The translations under genes were made by a program, and so were the position numbers. The notes under the pieces were generated by a model. It was not told the DNA's origin. It searched no databases and saw nothing but the letters and a program-made list of their open reading frames with translations. A DNA stretch of 64,000 nucleotides from an uncultured Fluviicola sp. (GTDB taxonomy: Bacteria > Bacteroidota > Bacteroidia > Flavobacteriales_D > Crocinitomicaceae): positions 24,265 through 88,264 of the forward strand of contig CAJVYC010000010.1 in NCBI GenBank assembly GCA_913009205.1, in the 5' to 3' direction. Position 1 is the first letter of the stretch. The number at the start of each line of letters is the position of its first letter. This document shows positions 19,726 through 29,296 of this stretch, piece by piece.

Positions 19726-20496
19726 TTATGCATCTTTCAAAAAGGGGAGTGATTTTCTCATTGCTGTTAGTTCATCTATTTTTAATGTGAATGATTTTAC
19801 ACTCTCCTCTCTCGGCTTCAGTTTCTTTTCTTCACCTAGGGCATTTACCAACTTCGAATCGCCACAATAAGCAAGTCCATTCTGGTCTTTACCAACTCGG
19901 TTGACTCCAATTACAAAGCTCTGGTTTTCAATTGCTCGTGCATTTAAAAGAGTATTCCAATGTGCAGATCTCTTTTCGGGCCAGTTTGCAACATAAACGA
20001 TAACGTCATATGCTGGCGATTGGTTGGGGAGTATTTTATTTCTTACAATCTCAGGAAAACGAAGGTCATAACAGATTTGCAATTGAATATTCCAACCTAA
20101 ATAGTCAACAATCGTTTCATCGTTTCCCGAGGCGAAATGATCACTTTCTCCCGCCAATCCAAATGTCTTTCTTTTGCTGTAATAAGATGTTCGTTGATCG
20201 GGTTGTACAAAAACGCCTTCGTTATATACCTTTCCGTCCCTGTTTATAATCAAAGAGGTGTAAATAGCGCATTCTTTTTCTATTGCGAATTGCTTGAGCC
20301 ATTTAATACTTTTGCTTGATTCTAAATCTTCGGCCATTTCAGAAGTGTTCATACTAAAGCCCGTTTGAAACATTTCGGGAAGAACGATAAGATCGGTTTT
20401 AACGCCAACAAGAAGGCGGCGGTAATTTTCAAAGTTGGCTGTTTTATCTTCCCACTTTTGATCTGCCTGAACAAGTGTTACTCTTAAATCTTGCAT
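19726..20496 (-). CDS. Carbon-nitrogen hydrolase family, omega-amidase (YafV/Nit2-like)
   Basis: 256 aa; LIVLPEMFQTGFSMN, YYSKRKTFGLAGE, LQICYDLRFPEI, GVNRVGKDQNG: Glu-Lys-Cys nitrilase triad. Confidence 0.92.
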   Translation of the reverse strand: MQDLRVTLVQADQKWEDKTANFENYRRLLVGVKTDLIVLPEMFQTGFSMNTSEMAEDLESSKSIKWLKQFAIEKECAIYTSLIINRDGKVYNEGVFVQPDQRTSYYSKRKTFGLAGESDHFASGNDETIVDYLGWNIQLQICYDLRFPEIVRNKILPNQSPAYDVIVYVANWPEKRSAHWNTLLNARAIENQSFVIGVNRVGKDQNGLAYCGDSKLVNALGEEKKLKPREESVKSFTLKIDELTAMRKSLPFLKDA

Positions 20497-21611
20497 AATT
20501 TATCCGCTGCGTTAATCAATGTATCGTTGTCTTTTGCAAAACAAAACCTAATTTTTTTATTATCCTGACTATTGGCACTAAAGACTGAGACGGGAATCGA
20601 AGCAACCCCATACTTGATCGTCAATGTTTTACAGAAATCGATATCTAATTCTGACGAAACGGCGCTATAATCAGCGATTTGGAAATACGTTCCTTCGCAA
20701 GGGTCCAACTTGAACTTACTATTAGAAAGAAGTTGTTGGAATAAATTTCGTTTCTCTTTGTAAAACGTGCCTAAAGTCGACACGTCGGTTTTGGAAATAT
20801 ATTCTGCTAGACATGCTTGAGCGACGCTATTCACAGAAAAAACATTGAATTGATGAACTTTTTTGATTTCAGTCATCAAATATTCAGGAGCGACAACGTA
20901 ACCCATTTTCCAACCCGTAATATGAAATGATTTTCCGAAAGAAGAGGTTATTATCGATCGATTCTTAAGCTTTTCACGTTCATTTGCTGAAAGATGTTTT
21001 TGATCGAAAGTGATAAATTCATAAACTTCATCCGATAAAACAAGCATCTGATCGTTTTTAAATAGAAGCGTTTCCAAAGCCTCAAAATCAGATTCAGACC
21101 AAACCCTACCCGATGGATTGTGCGGGTTATTCGTAATTATCATCTTGGTTTTCGAATTCGTTTTGCTCTCAATCAAATCCCAGTCGGGCATGAAATTCAG
21201 GTCCAGTGGTATCCGAATGGGTATTCCTCCAGCTAAGATTACAGCAGGTTCGTAACAATCATAACTTGGATCAAGGACAATGACTTCATCTCCCGTTTCA
21301 ATGAGCGCCATAATTGTCGTGAAGATTCCCTGAGTGGCTCCGGCAGTGACCAATAATTCTGAATCAGTATTGACTTTTCTTGTGTACGAATTTTCAATAA
21401 GTCCACTTACCGCAGTTAAAAGTTCGCCCGAGCCCTGCATCGGAGTGTACTGATGAATGTTTTGATCGGCTTTTCGTTTTATAATGTCTGTAAGAACTGT
21501 GTCGACTGGGAAATTTGGAAACCCTTGTGAAAGATTAATGGCTCCAGTCTCGATTGCCAGCTTGGACATTACAGAAAAAATCGTAGTTCCAGCGTTTGGT
21601 AATTTGGACAT
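20484..21611 (-). CDS. PLP-dependent methionine aminotransferase (YbdL/KAT-like)
   Basis: 375 aa; INLSQGFPNFPVD, NNPHNPSGRVWSESD, SFGKSFHITGWKMGYVVAPEYL. Confidence 0.92.
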   Translation of the reverse strand: MSKLPNAGTTIFSVMSKLAIETGAINLSQGFPNFPVDTVLTDIIKRKADQNIHQYTPMQGSGELLTAVSGLIENSYTRKVNTDSELLVTAGATQGIFTTIMALIETGDEVIVLDPSYDCYEPAVILAGGIPIRIPLDLNFMPDWDLIESKTNSKTKMIITNNPHNPSGRVWSESDFEALETLLFKNDQMLVLSDEVYEFITFDQKHLSANEREKLKNRSIITSSFGKSFHITGWKMGYVVAPEYLMTEIKKVHQFNVFSVNSVAQACLAEYISKTDVSTLGTFYKEKRNLFQQLLSNSKFKLDPCEGTYFQIADYSAVSSELDIDFCKTLTIKYGVASIPVSVFSANSQDNKKIRFCFAKDNDTLINAADKLCKI

Positions 21612-21734
21612 TGTTTTTTGATTTGAAAGTAAATTTAAGAGAAATTTGCTTGATTTAGATGGATTGAAGTGCTACCAATAGCGATAGTTAATTTCAGATT
21701 CCTTAAATTAGAGCGATTTCCTCAACGTTGATTA

Positions 21735-22074
21735 ATGAAAAAGAGGGTATTCATGGCAGTCGCTTTCACTGGAATAATTTCAAGTGGTGTAATTGCTCAA
21801 GAAACAATTAACACTCTTGTGAAAAAGGAAGATACAAAAAAGGTTGATCAAGAGGGAAGTTAAAATCGGCGTTAAAATACTTACTATCAAATCAAATGCT
21901 CGCGGGTGTCCAGTTGAAGAAATTTATACGGGCGAAGCTGCTGAGAAAAAGATGGCCGAATTAGAGGCTAAAAAGGCAAAGGAAATTAAGCCATTAGAAA
22001 GCCTTGAGAAAAAAGCAGAAAACAAAAAAATAATCAAAGTTGAAAAGAGATCTATTGAAAAGTCAGCTAATTAG
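21735..22074 (+). pseudogene. Small secreted Lys/Glu-rich protein, apparently frameshifted
   Basis: MKKRVFMAVAFTGIISSGVIAQETINTLVKKEDTKKVDQEGS* (21735-21863) then, in the +1 frame, VKIGVKILTIKSNARGCPVEEIYTGEAAEKKMAELEAKKAKEIK... Confidence 0.5.
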
Positions 22075-22339
22075 AATTGTCGCAATTGCGTTTTTCCCTG
22101 TTGCATTATTAAGTTGCTCCAACGAAGCGGATACCGTTGAAAAGGACAAACAGTTTTGCAAATGCCTTGAAGTTACAGGTGAACTGAACGAATTTTCAGC
22201 TAAGATGTTCGATAAGGAAACTAGGATTGAAGACGCTCAGAAAATGAGGTCTTTAAGAGGTGCTCGAACCAAGGAATGTAAAGATTACCAGGAAATGTCA
22301 GGCAAAGAATTATCCAAACGACAAGCGCTTTGTAAATAA
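22055..22339 (+). CDS. Small lipoprotein, unknown function
   Basis: TTG-initiated MKSQLIRIVAIAFFPVALLSCSNEADTVEKDKQFCKCLE; lipobox ALLSC, Cys-rich. Confidence 0.55.
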   Translation: MKSQLIRIVAIAFFPVALLSCSNEADTVEKDKQFCKCLEVTGELNEFSAKMFDKETRIEDAQKMRSLRGARTKECKDYQEMSGKELSKRQALCK

Positions 22340-22365
22340 ATGAGGCTCTGAAAACTGTTCTTATC

Positions 22366-23024
22366 ATGTTTGTTTTGCTCCTGCTTGGTATTTATTCCTT
22401 TTCTCAAATTGAGTTGATTGATAGCTACGAATCGTATAGTACCTTTTGTGGGACTTCTTTCAGGATCTATTCTGATTCAACCTTTTTTCACACATCTGGA
22501 TGCGAGACTCGACAAAGTATTCAAATCGGAACTTATACTCGAGAGAAGGACACTACTTTTCTGCATCCAACAAAAATAAAATTCGAGAATTTTATAAATA
22601 GCATAGTCCTCTTGCCTGAGACAAATGCATCGGACACGGTTGATATTACTTATTTCGAAAGGTATGGCAAATGAACGTACAGTGAATACGATAGGCTAAC
22701 TCAAATTGACAGTGCAATTGTTTGGAGTAATGAAAACTCAGGGCATGGAATTCGTAAAACTTGTGAAGGAATTTGCATGTACAGCCGAAGAAGTGAATTT
22801 TTACACAATATGGAAAACTAATGCTCGAGAAGCATCTCTATTACAATAGTTCAACCTTCATTGTTAAACCAGAAGTCGAACAGGGACTGATTTTAAAAGA
22901 CCTATTCCTCTGGACGGAAATTAACTACGTTGTTAAAGTTCCGAAAGACACGCGAGAAATTCGTGTTTATTACCAACATTCCGTGAAATTCTCTGGCCTT
23001 TATATTATTATGGTTGCAAATTAG
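22366..23024 (+). pseudogene. Degraded secreted-protein gene
   Basis: Frame 1 ORF ends at TGA 22674, continues in frame as TYSEYDRLTQIDSAIVWSNENSGHGIRKTCEGICMYSRRSEFLHNMEN*, then another frame carries MLEKHLYYNSSTFIVKPEVEQGLILKDLFLWTEINYVVKVPKDTREIRVYYQ. Confidence 0.5.
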
Positions 23025-23090
23025 TGCATCACATCCAAAAACTTGAGACTTTTGACTGCAATAGAGTTGTGAACAAATATGAAGATTAGT

Positions 23091-24410
23091 CTAAGCGAAT
23101 ACTACATCCAAAGAATCACAAAATACTTTCGCAGCAACTTCTAGCTTCTCCGGGGTATGCGCTTGAGAGATAAATCCAACTTCGTAACCGCTTGGCCCAA
23201 TGTAAACGCCTCGATTCAATAATTCGCGAAATAAGTTTTTGAATCCATCCATTTTTCCATCAATTTGATCCGCACTTTTAATGCTTTTCTTTCCAGCGAA
23301 TGACAGCCAGAAAATGGATCCAACGGTAACTATTTCAAAATTATACCCTTTGGCATAAGCATGAGCGTTCACGTTATTCACAAAGAGTTCTGTTCTTTTT
23401 TGTTGGTCTTCGTAGAATCCTGGTTTCGCACATTCAGTCAACTGAGCTATTCCAGCAGCCATTGCAACAGGATTCCCTGCAAGTGTCCCCGCTTGATAAA
23501 CGGGTCCGTCAGGTGAAACGCAAGCCATAATTTCATTGTTGGCTCCATACGCCCCCACCGTGAGCCCTCCTCCAATTATTTTACCGTATGTAACGATGTC
23601 AGGTGTGATATCGAAATAAGCAGCAGCGCCGTTAAATCCAACTCTAAATCCTGAAATTACTTCGTCAAAAAACAAGAGTACTCCGTATTTAGTACACAGT
23701 TCTCTGAGCTCTAATAAGAATGATTTGTCTTGGAGTAAAAGTCCGTTGTTTGCAGGAATTGGTTCGATAATCGCACAAGCCAAATCCTCTTTGCTTTCTT
23801 CAAAACAAATTCGAAGTGCGTCAATATCGTTCAAAGGAAGCACCAAAGTTTCATTCGCGTACTCCTCAGGAACTCCTGCGCTAGAAGACGTCCCAAGCGT
23901 TGCCAAACCACTTCCGGCTTTAACCAACATTGAATCAACGTGTCCGTGGTAACATCCTTCAAATTTTAAAACCTTTTTCTTTCCAGTATATCCTCTGGCC
24001 AAACGCAAAGCTGACATAACAGCCTCCGTTCCTGAACTCACAAATCTAATTTTGTCGATGTATGGGTTTCTGGACAAGATTAATTCTGCCAAATTATTTT
24101 CTAGAACTGTCGGTGCTCCAAAACCTGTTCCATTTTGCAAAGCAGCAACTACACCATCATAAATACCTTTGTGGTTATGTCCTAGGATTAGCGGGCCCCA
24201 ACTACAACAAAAATCAATGAACTGATTTCCATCTTCATCCCAGATCGTACAACCATCACCCTTTTTAATAAATAATGGCCCCCCTCCAACTGATTTAAAA
24301 GCTCGCACTGGAGAGTTTACTCCACCCGGGAAGTAGGTCTTTGCTGTTTCAAAAAGTGATTCTGAATTTGTTTTTTTGATTCCGTTCATTGATTGCTTGT
24401 TCATTGACAT
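23091..24410 (-). CDS. hemL: Glutamate-1-semialdehyde 2,1-aminomutase
   Basis: FPGGVNSPVRAFKSVGGGPLFIKKGDG, LLFFDEVISGFRVG, YGKIIGGGLTVGAYG, YQAGTLAGNPVAMAAG. Confidence 0.97.
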   Translation of the reverse strand: MSMNKQSMNGIKKTNSESLFETAKTYFPGGVNSPVRAFKSVGGGPLFIKKGDGCTIWDEDGNQFIDFCCSWGPLILGHNHKGIYDGVVAALQNGTGFGAPTVLENNLAELILSRNPYIDKIRFVSSGTEAVMSALRLARGYTGKKKVLKFEGCYHGHVDSMLVKAGSGLATLGTSSSAGVPEEYANETLVLPLNDIDALRICFEESKEDLACAIIEPIPANNGLLLQDKSFLLELRELCTKYGVLLFFDEVISGFRVGFNGAAAYFDITPDIVTYGKIIGGGLTVGAYGANNEIMACVSPDGPVYQAGTLAGNPVAMAAGIAQLTECAKPGFYEDQQKRTELFVNNVNAHAYAKGYNFEIVTVGSIFWLSFAGKKSIKSADQIDGKMDGFKNLFRELLNRGVYIGPSGYEVGFISQAHTPEKLEVAAKVFCDSLDVVFA

Positions 24411-24536
24411 AAAAATGTACTGCAAAGTTAGCAAATTTGATTCTTCGTTCCACTGTAATCTACTGTCAAAATTTAATGGATTTGTGGCGCTCTAGAATTA
24501 GGGAATCATTTCATAGAATTTGAAAACATGGATTAC

Positions 24537-24557
24537 CGCTAAATCAACCATTTAGCG
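24537..24557. repeat. Perfect 8-bp inverted repeat CGCTAAAT-caacc-ATTTAGCG
   Basis: Read directly; lies in a 376-bp noncoding gap between divergent hemL and kynU; no T-run. Confidence 0.6.
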
Positions 24558-24789
24558 CATAAACGCGTATATTTATTCAGTGATCTGGTGCACTTATCCG
24601 CATTTATTTGCGTAAATTAAGAGTAGACATAAGACTTCAGGAGAATTGTACGACGGAACATCAATTATCAAACACGGAAATGTGACCTTGCTGCGATAAT
24701 CCAGTTCGAAGTTTTTATTTGAATTATCAATTAACAATCCTTCAATCATAAATTAATAATTCCATATCCATAGTTCTAAAGCGTTTTTC

Positions 24790-24797
24790 TATCTTTG
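24790..24797 (+). promoter_or_regulatory. -7 box TATCTTTG upstream of kynU
   Basis: Exact TAnnTTTG match 13 nt before ATG 24811. Confidence 0.5.
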
Positions 24798-24810
24798 AGA
24801 ATCATTTTAA

Positions 24811-26097
24811 ATGAAAGTTATGCCATATCAGAACACCTTAGATTTCTCTAAGGGAATGGATGAAAAAGATCCATTAAAGTCTTTTAGAGACAAGTTTCAT
24901 TCCCCTTCATTTCATGACAACGAAGTTGTTTACTTCACAGGAAATTCGTTGGGTCTACAACCAAAAACTACAGGAGCATATATTCAAAAAGAATTGGATG
25001 CGTGGGCAAAATACGGTGTTGAAGGGCATTTTTTAGCAGAAAAACCATGGTTTTCTTACCATGAGTTCTTAACTGAAAAAGCAGCTAAAATTGTCGGAGC
25101 AAAACCAGAAGAAGTAGTTGTAACCCATTCTTTGACAACAAACTTGCATTTACTGATGGTTTCATTTTACCGTCCTGAAGGGAAAAGAACTAAGATAATT
25201 TGTGAAGCAAAAGCGTTTCCAAGCGACGCGTATGCACTTGAGTCTCAGGTTAAATTTCATGGATTGAATACGGAAACGGATTTAATTGAAATTGCACCAA
25301 GAGAAGGCGAGTATTTGATTAACGAAGAAGACATTTTAAATAAAATTGCTGAAGTGGGCGACGAACTCGCTATGGTAATGATTGGAGGAGTTAACTATTA
25401 TACAGGTCAACTCTTCGACATGAATAAAATCACTGAAGCAGGTCACGCTGTTGGAGCAACAGTAGGATTTGATTTGGCACATGCAGCAGGAAATATCAAT
25501 CTGAAATTGAACGATTGGGGTGTAGATTTCGCAGCTTGGTGTGGGTATAAATATTTGAATTCATCACCGGGTGGGGTTTCGGGAATGTTTGTTCACGAAC
25601 GCCATGCGAACAGCCCACAACTTCCTCGTTTTGCAGGATGGTGGGGTTACGACAAAGAAACTCGGTTTCAAATGGAGCCTGGATTTAAACCAATGTACGG
25701 TGCTGAAGGGTGGCAGTTAAGTAACGCTCCAGTTTTAGGAATGGCGGCCCATTTGGCTTCACTTGATTTGTTTGACGAAGCAGGAATGGATCGAATTGGC
25801 GCAAAAAGAGACTCGATGACAGCTTACCTTGAATTCGTTATTGAAGATATTTCGGAAAAGAATAAAGACCGTTGTACCCTAGAAATAATTACACCAAAAC
25901 AAGTTGCAAAACGTGGAGCACAGTTGTCAATTGTTGCACACGGACAGGGAAAAGCATTGTTCGATGAGTTAACGCTACAAGGGGTAATTGCCGACTGGCG
26001 AGAGCCAAATGTGATTCGAATTGCACCCGCACCTTTGTATAATTCATATGAAGATTGTTACCGTTTTGGGCAGTATTTACAGAATGCGATTCAGTAA
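24811..26097 (+). CDS. kynU: Kynureninase
   Basis: 428 aa; VYFTGNSLGLQPK, GFDLAHAAGNINLKLNDWGVDFAAWCGYKYLNSSPGGVSGMFVHERH. Confidence 0.97.
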   Translation: MKVMPYQNTLDFSKGMDEKDPLKSFRDKFHSPSFHDNEVVYFTGNSLGLQPKTTGAYIQKELDAWAKYGVEGHFLAEKPWFSYHEFLTEKAAKIVGAKPEEVVVTHSLTTNLHLLMVSFYRPEGKRTKIICEAKAFPSDAYALESQVKFHGLNTETDLIEIAPREGEYLINEEDILNKIAEVGDELAMVMIGGVNYYTGQLFDMNKITEAGHAVGATVGFDLAHAAGNINLKLNDWGVDFAAWCGYKYLNSSPGGVSGMFVHERHANSPQLPRFAGWWGYDKETRFQMEPGFKPMYGAEGWQLSNAPVLGMAAHLASLDLFDEAGMDRIGAKRDSMTAYLEFVIEDISEKNKDRCTLEIITPKQVAKRGAQLSIVAHGQGKALFDELTLQGVIADWREPNVIRIAPAPLYNSYEDCYRFGQYLQNAIQ

Positions 26098-26107
26098 ATT
26101 ATAGGAC

Positions 26108-26329
26108 ATGGACGAATTAGTAATGCACGAAATAATAAGAACAAACTACTCAGGTAGTGTGAGTCAAATGTCAGCGTATACTGGTATCGCTGCCCAAGCT
26201 CTTGGCGTAATCATTGGTGGAATCATTTTGTGGAGAGCAAGTGCTGTGTTCCACAAAAAGAAGAAAAAAGAGCGGTCGAGAAACGCATTTTTCGAAACTC
26301 CATATTCAAGAGGATGGAAAAGAAAGTAA
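26108..26329 (+). CDS. Small single-TM protein between kynU and kmo
   Basis: 73 aa; hydrophobic ALGVIIGGIILW followed by a Lys/Arg-rich tail; same strand, 45 bp before kmo. Confidence 0.5.
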   Translation: MDELVMHEIIRTNYSGSVSQMSAYTGIAAQALGVIIGGIILWRASAVFHKKKKKERSRNAFFETPYSRGWKRK

Positions 26330-26374
26330 TAGTTAAAACCATACACCGTATTCAGTTGGTGAAAAAAATAGAAG

Positions 26375-27712
26375 ATGGAAGAAAATAAAAGTGCAATCAT
26401 TGTTGGTGCCGGTTTAGTTGGATCGCTTTGGGCTGTGTATTTATCGAAAGCAGGTTATAAAGTAACGATCTATGAAAGACGTTCTGATATCCGTTTGGCT
26501 GAAATTTCAGCAGGAAAATCAATAAATCTGTCATTGTCGACAAGAGGATGGAAGGCTTTAGACAATGTTGGAGTTGGAGATGAAATCCGAAAGATTGCAA
26601 TTCCGATGTTTGGAAGAATGATGCATGACACAGAGGGTAACTTGACGTATCAGGCTTATGGAAAAGAAGGAGAAGCGATTTACTCTGTCTCTAGAGGTGG
26701 GGTAAACGCTAGAATGCTTGACATTGCCGAGTTACATGGAGGGGCAACGATTCATTACAACCATGAATGTGTAGGAGCAGACACGAAAAATGGAATTGTA
26801 TATCTTAAGAACAAAGATACCGGAGAAGAAATTAACGATCAAGCAGATGTTGTTTTTGCTGCTGATGGTGCTTTTTCAGCAATGCGTTATCATGCTTTCC
26901 AGAAACTAGATCGGTTTAACTTCAGCCAACGCTTTATTGAAGATGGTTACCGTGAAATTTTACTTCCAGCCGGAGAAAATGGAGCCTATCAAATAGAGAA
27001 AAATGCTTTGCATATATGGCCAAGAGGTCGTTTTATGTTGATTGCGCTTGCGAATGAAGATGGGTCATTTACTTGCTCGCTTTTTATGCCGCATTCAGGT
27101 TTCGATAAATTAATTTCGAAAGAAAGTGTAGATGAGTTCTTTAAAACAACATTCCCTGATTTTCATGAAATGATGCCTAACGTTGCAGATGCATGGGGAG
27201 ACCATCCGCTTGCATCTTTGGGTATTATGAGATCGTATCCGTGGCACCATGGTAAAACCGCTTTAATTGGAGATTCTGCTCACGCTACAGTCCCCTTCTA
27301 CGGACAAGGCATGAACGGAGCGTTCGAAGATTGTACCGTTCTTAACGGGTTAATGAAGAAACACAATGAAGATTGGGAAAAGGTCTTCGCCGAATACAGT
27401 CAAGTTCGCAAGCCAGACGGTGATGCGCTTCAGGATCTTTCGTTAGATAATTATTATGTAATGCGCGATTACGTGGCGGATCCAGATTTCTTGTTGCAGA
27501 AAAAGATAGAAGCAAAATTTTCAAACCTGTACCCAGATAAGTGGATGCCATTATATTCTCAAGTGACGTTCAGTGACATCCGATACAGTGAGGCTTATGC
27601 AAACGGAAAACGACAAGATAAAATCATGAAAGATGTGATGGCTTCAACTGAAAACATCGCGTCAAACTGGGACTCTGAAGAAGTTATGGCAAAAATTTTA
27701 GAAAAAATATAA
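26375..27712 (+). CDS. kmo: Kynurenine 3-monooxygenase
   Basis: 445 aa; AIIVGAGLVGSLWAVYLSKAGYKVTIYERR, ALIGDSAHATVPFYGQGMNGAFEDC. Confidence 0.96.
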   Translation: MEENKSAIIVGAGLVGSLWAVYLSKAGYKVTIYERRSDIRLAEISAGKSINLSLSTRGWKALDNVGVGDEIRKIAIPMFGRMMHDTEGNLTYQAYGKEGEAIYSVSRGGVNARMLDIAELHGGATIHYNHECVGADTKNGIVYLKNKDTGEEINDQADVVFAADGAFSAMRYHAFQKLDRFNFSQRFIEDGYREILLPAGENGAYQIEKNALHIWPRGRFMLIALANEDGSFTCSLFMPHSGFDKLISKESVDEFFKTTFPDFHEMMPNVADAWGDHPLASLGIMRSYPWHHGKTALIGDSAHATVPFYGQGMNGAFEDCTVLNGLMKKHNEDWEKVFAEYSQVRKPDGDALQDLSLDNYYVMRDYVADPDFLLQKKIEAKFSNLYPDKWMPLYSQVTFSDIRYSEAYANGKRQDKIMKDVMASTENIASNWDSEEVMAKILEKI

Positions 27713-27715
27713 GGT

Positions 27716-28654
27716 ATGAAATGGACTGTTCTTTTAATTGTTTTGAGCTTTGGGTTGACTGTTATAGCTCAAAAAAGCTTAAATCCTCGTAACAGCAAAA
27801 AAATGTTCGGAGGTGGTCAGAGCTTCAAGGATTATAATCTTTATGGGTTGCAATTTCAATTAGGTGGGACAACGATGATGAACCGTTTGAAAAACCCTGA
27901 GAATAATGCCGATCTTGCTGCTAATGGGTTTAGAGGAAATTACACGATTGACCCTAAAAGTAAAATTGGAGTGTATGCGGAAATCGGAATGTTTCATTTC
28001 CCGAAGAAGTTTCCAAAATTAAAAATCTCGGATAAAAAGTCTATTGTCTTAGTCAGCTATGTCGATTGGGGAATTGGGTTCAAGTATTTTAGAGGGGCCG
28101 AGAACATTTCAAAAAATTACATGGATATAGGCGGCAATTTTCTTTACAACGAAGAAGGAGATTATAATTTCTCCAATGGAAACGTTTATGGCCGTTTTTC
28201 AGTTCATAAAAACCAATACTTCAAACCAAAGAAACGGGATAAAAAATTGAACTTCTTTCTGGATCACTCTCTTGGATTCAACTTAGATTACCGATTGATT
28301 ACGACATCGGATCCTTATGCTGAAACTCTAGCTCAGTCTGACCAGAGTTACTACAAGCCCTTATATGTCCAAATGCATTATGGACTTGGATTTGGGTTTA
28401 GCCCTAAACGTGGAACGTTCATAATTCCAGGAGTTCGTTTGCCAATCTTAGGATACCAATCAACTGTTGCAGGATCAGATGGCAGTGGAAAAGGGGAAAC
28501 TGCTTTTGGAAAACCTTCGATGCACTGGTTCTCTTCAAGACATTGGCCAATACTTTTCAATATCAAGTTTATGTTTGCCCTGCCAAAGAAGCCAAAGGGA
28601 TGTGCAACTGGAATAACAAACGATCAAGACAAGAATACTCAACGAGGACAATAG
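27716..28654 (+). CDS. Secreted/outer-membrane-type protein, unknown
   Basis: 312 aa, signal peptide MKWTVLLIVLSFGLTVIAQ, 4 nt after the kmo stop. Confidence 0.7.
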   Translation: MKWTVLLIVLSFGLTVIAQKSLNPRNSKKMFGGGQSFKDYNLYGLQFQLGGTTMMNRLKNPENNADLAANGFRGNYTIDPKSKIGVYAEIGMFHFPKKFPKLKISDKKSIVLVSYVDWGIGFKYFRGAENISKNYMDIGGNFLYNEEGDYNFSNGNVYGRFSVHKNQYFKPKKRDKKLNFFLDHSLGFNLDYRLITTSDPYAETLAQSDQSYYKPLYVQMHYGLGFGFSPKRGTFIIPGVRLPILGYQSTVAGSDGSGKGETAFGKPSMHWFSSRHWPILFNIKFMFALPKKPKGCATGITNDQDKNTQRGQ

Positions 28655-28657
28655 AAT

Positions 28658-29023
28658 ATGAAGAAGATATATCATCTTAAAAGCTGCAGTACCAACGTTC
28701 GAATTTTAAAGGAAATCGGACCTGGACCAGAGGTAGAGCTACAGAACATCAAAGAAGAAAACATCGATGCGAAAACACTCGATTTTTTAAAGGAAAAGAT
28801 GGGATCTTACGAATCGTTATTTTCAAAAAAAGCAATGAAGTTTCGATCTTTAGGTCTTAATAAAATGGACCTGACCGAACCTGATTACCGCAAATATATG
28901 CTAGAGGAATATACGTTTTTGAAACGTCCGTTTATGATTAATGGAGATGCTGTTTTCATTGGGAATTCAAAAGATACTGTGGCAGAAGCCGTTGCATCAT
29001 TCAATATGGGCAGTTACTGCTAA
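28658..29023 (+). CDS. ArsC/Spx-like thioredoxin-fold protein
   Basis: 121 aa; KKIYHLKSCSTNVRILKEIG, FLKRPFMINGDAVFIGN; resembles the arsenate-reductase family but has no CX2C. Confidence 0.75.
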   Translation: MKKIYHLKSCSTNVRILKEIGPGPEVELQNIKEENIDAKTLDFLKEKMGSYESLFSKKAMKFRSLGLNKMDLTEPDYRKYMLEEYTFLKRPFMINGDAVFIGNSKDTVAEAVASFNMGSYC

Positions 29024-29041
29024 TTAATAGTTTGTCAGATT

Positions 29042-29278
29042 ATGAAAAAAGTGTCAATTGGAGTAGTATTGATTGTTGGAATATTTGCCTTGGTAAATTG
29101 TAAAACAACAAAAGAAACAGTAAACCCTGAAATTAATTCAAGTGCAAATGTGGTGGTTGATTCTCTCGAATTGGCACGAAAAAATAAAGTAGACTCTATT
29201 TCTCAAATCAAAATGCCTTCGAATACGAAGCCTAAATCAGTTGTAAAGCCTAAAAAGGGTTCTAAAAAACAACTATAG
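29042..29278 (+). CDS. Small lipoprotein, unknown
   Basis: 78 aa; MKKVSIGVVLIVGIFALVNCKTTKE; Lys-rich C-terminus. Confidence 0.5.
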   Translation: MKKVSIGVVLIVGIFALVNCKTTKETVNPEINSSANVVVDSLELARKNKVDSISQIKMPSNTKPKSVVKPKKGSKKQL

Positions 29279-29296
29279 CCAATATAGAGGTATAAT

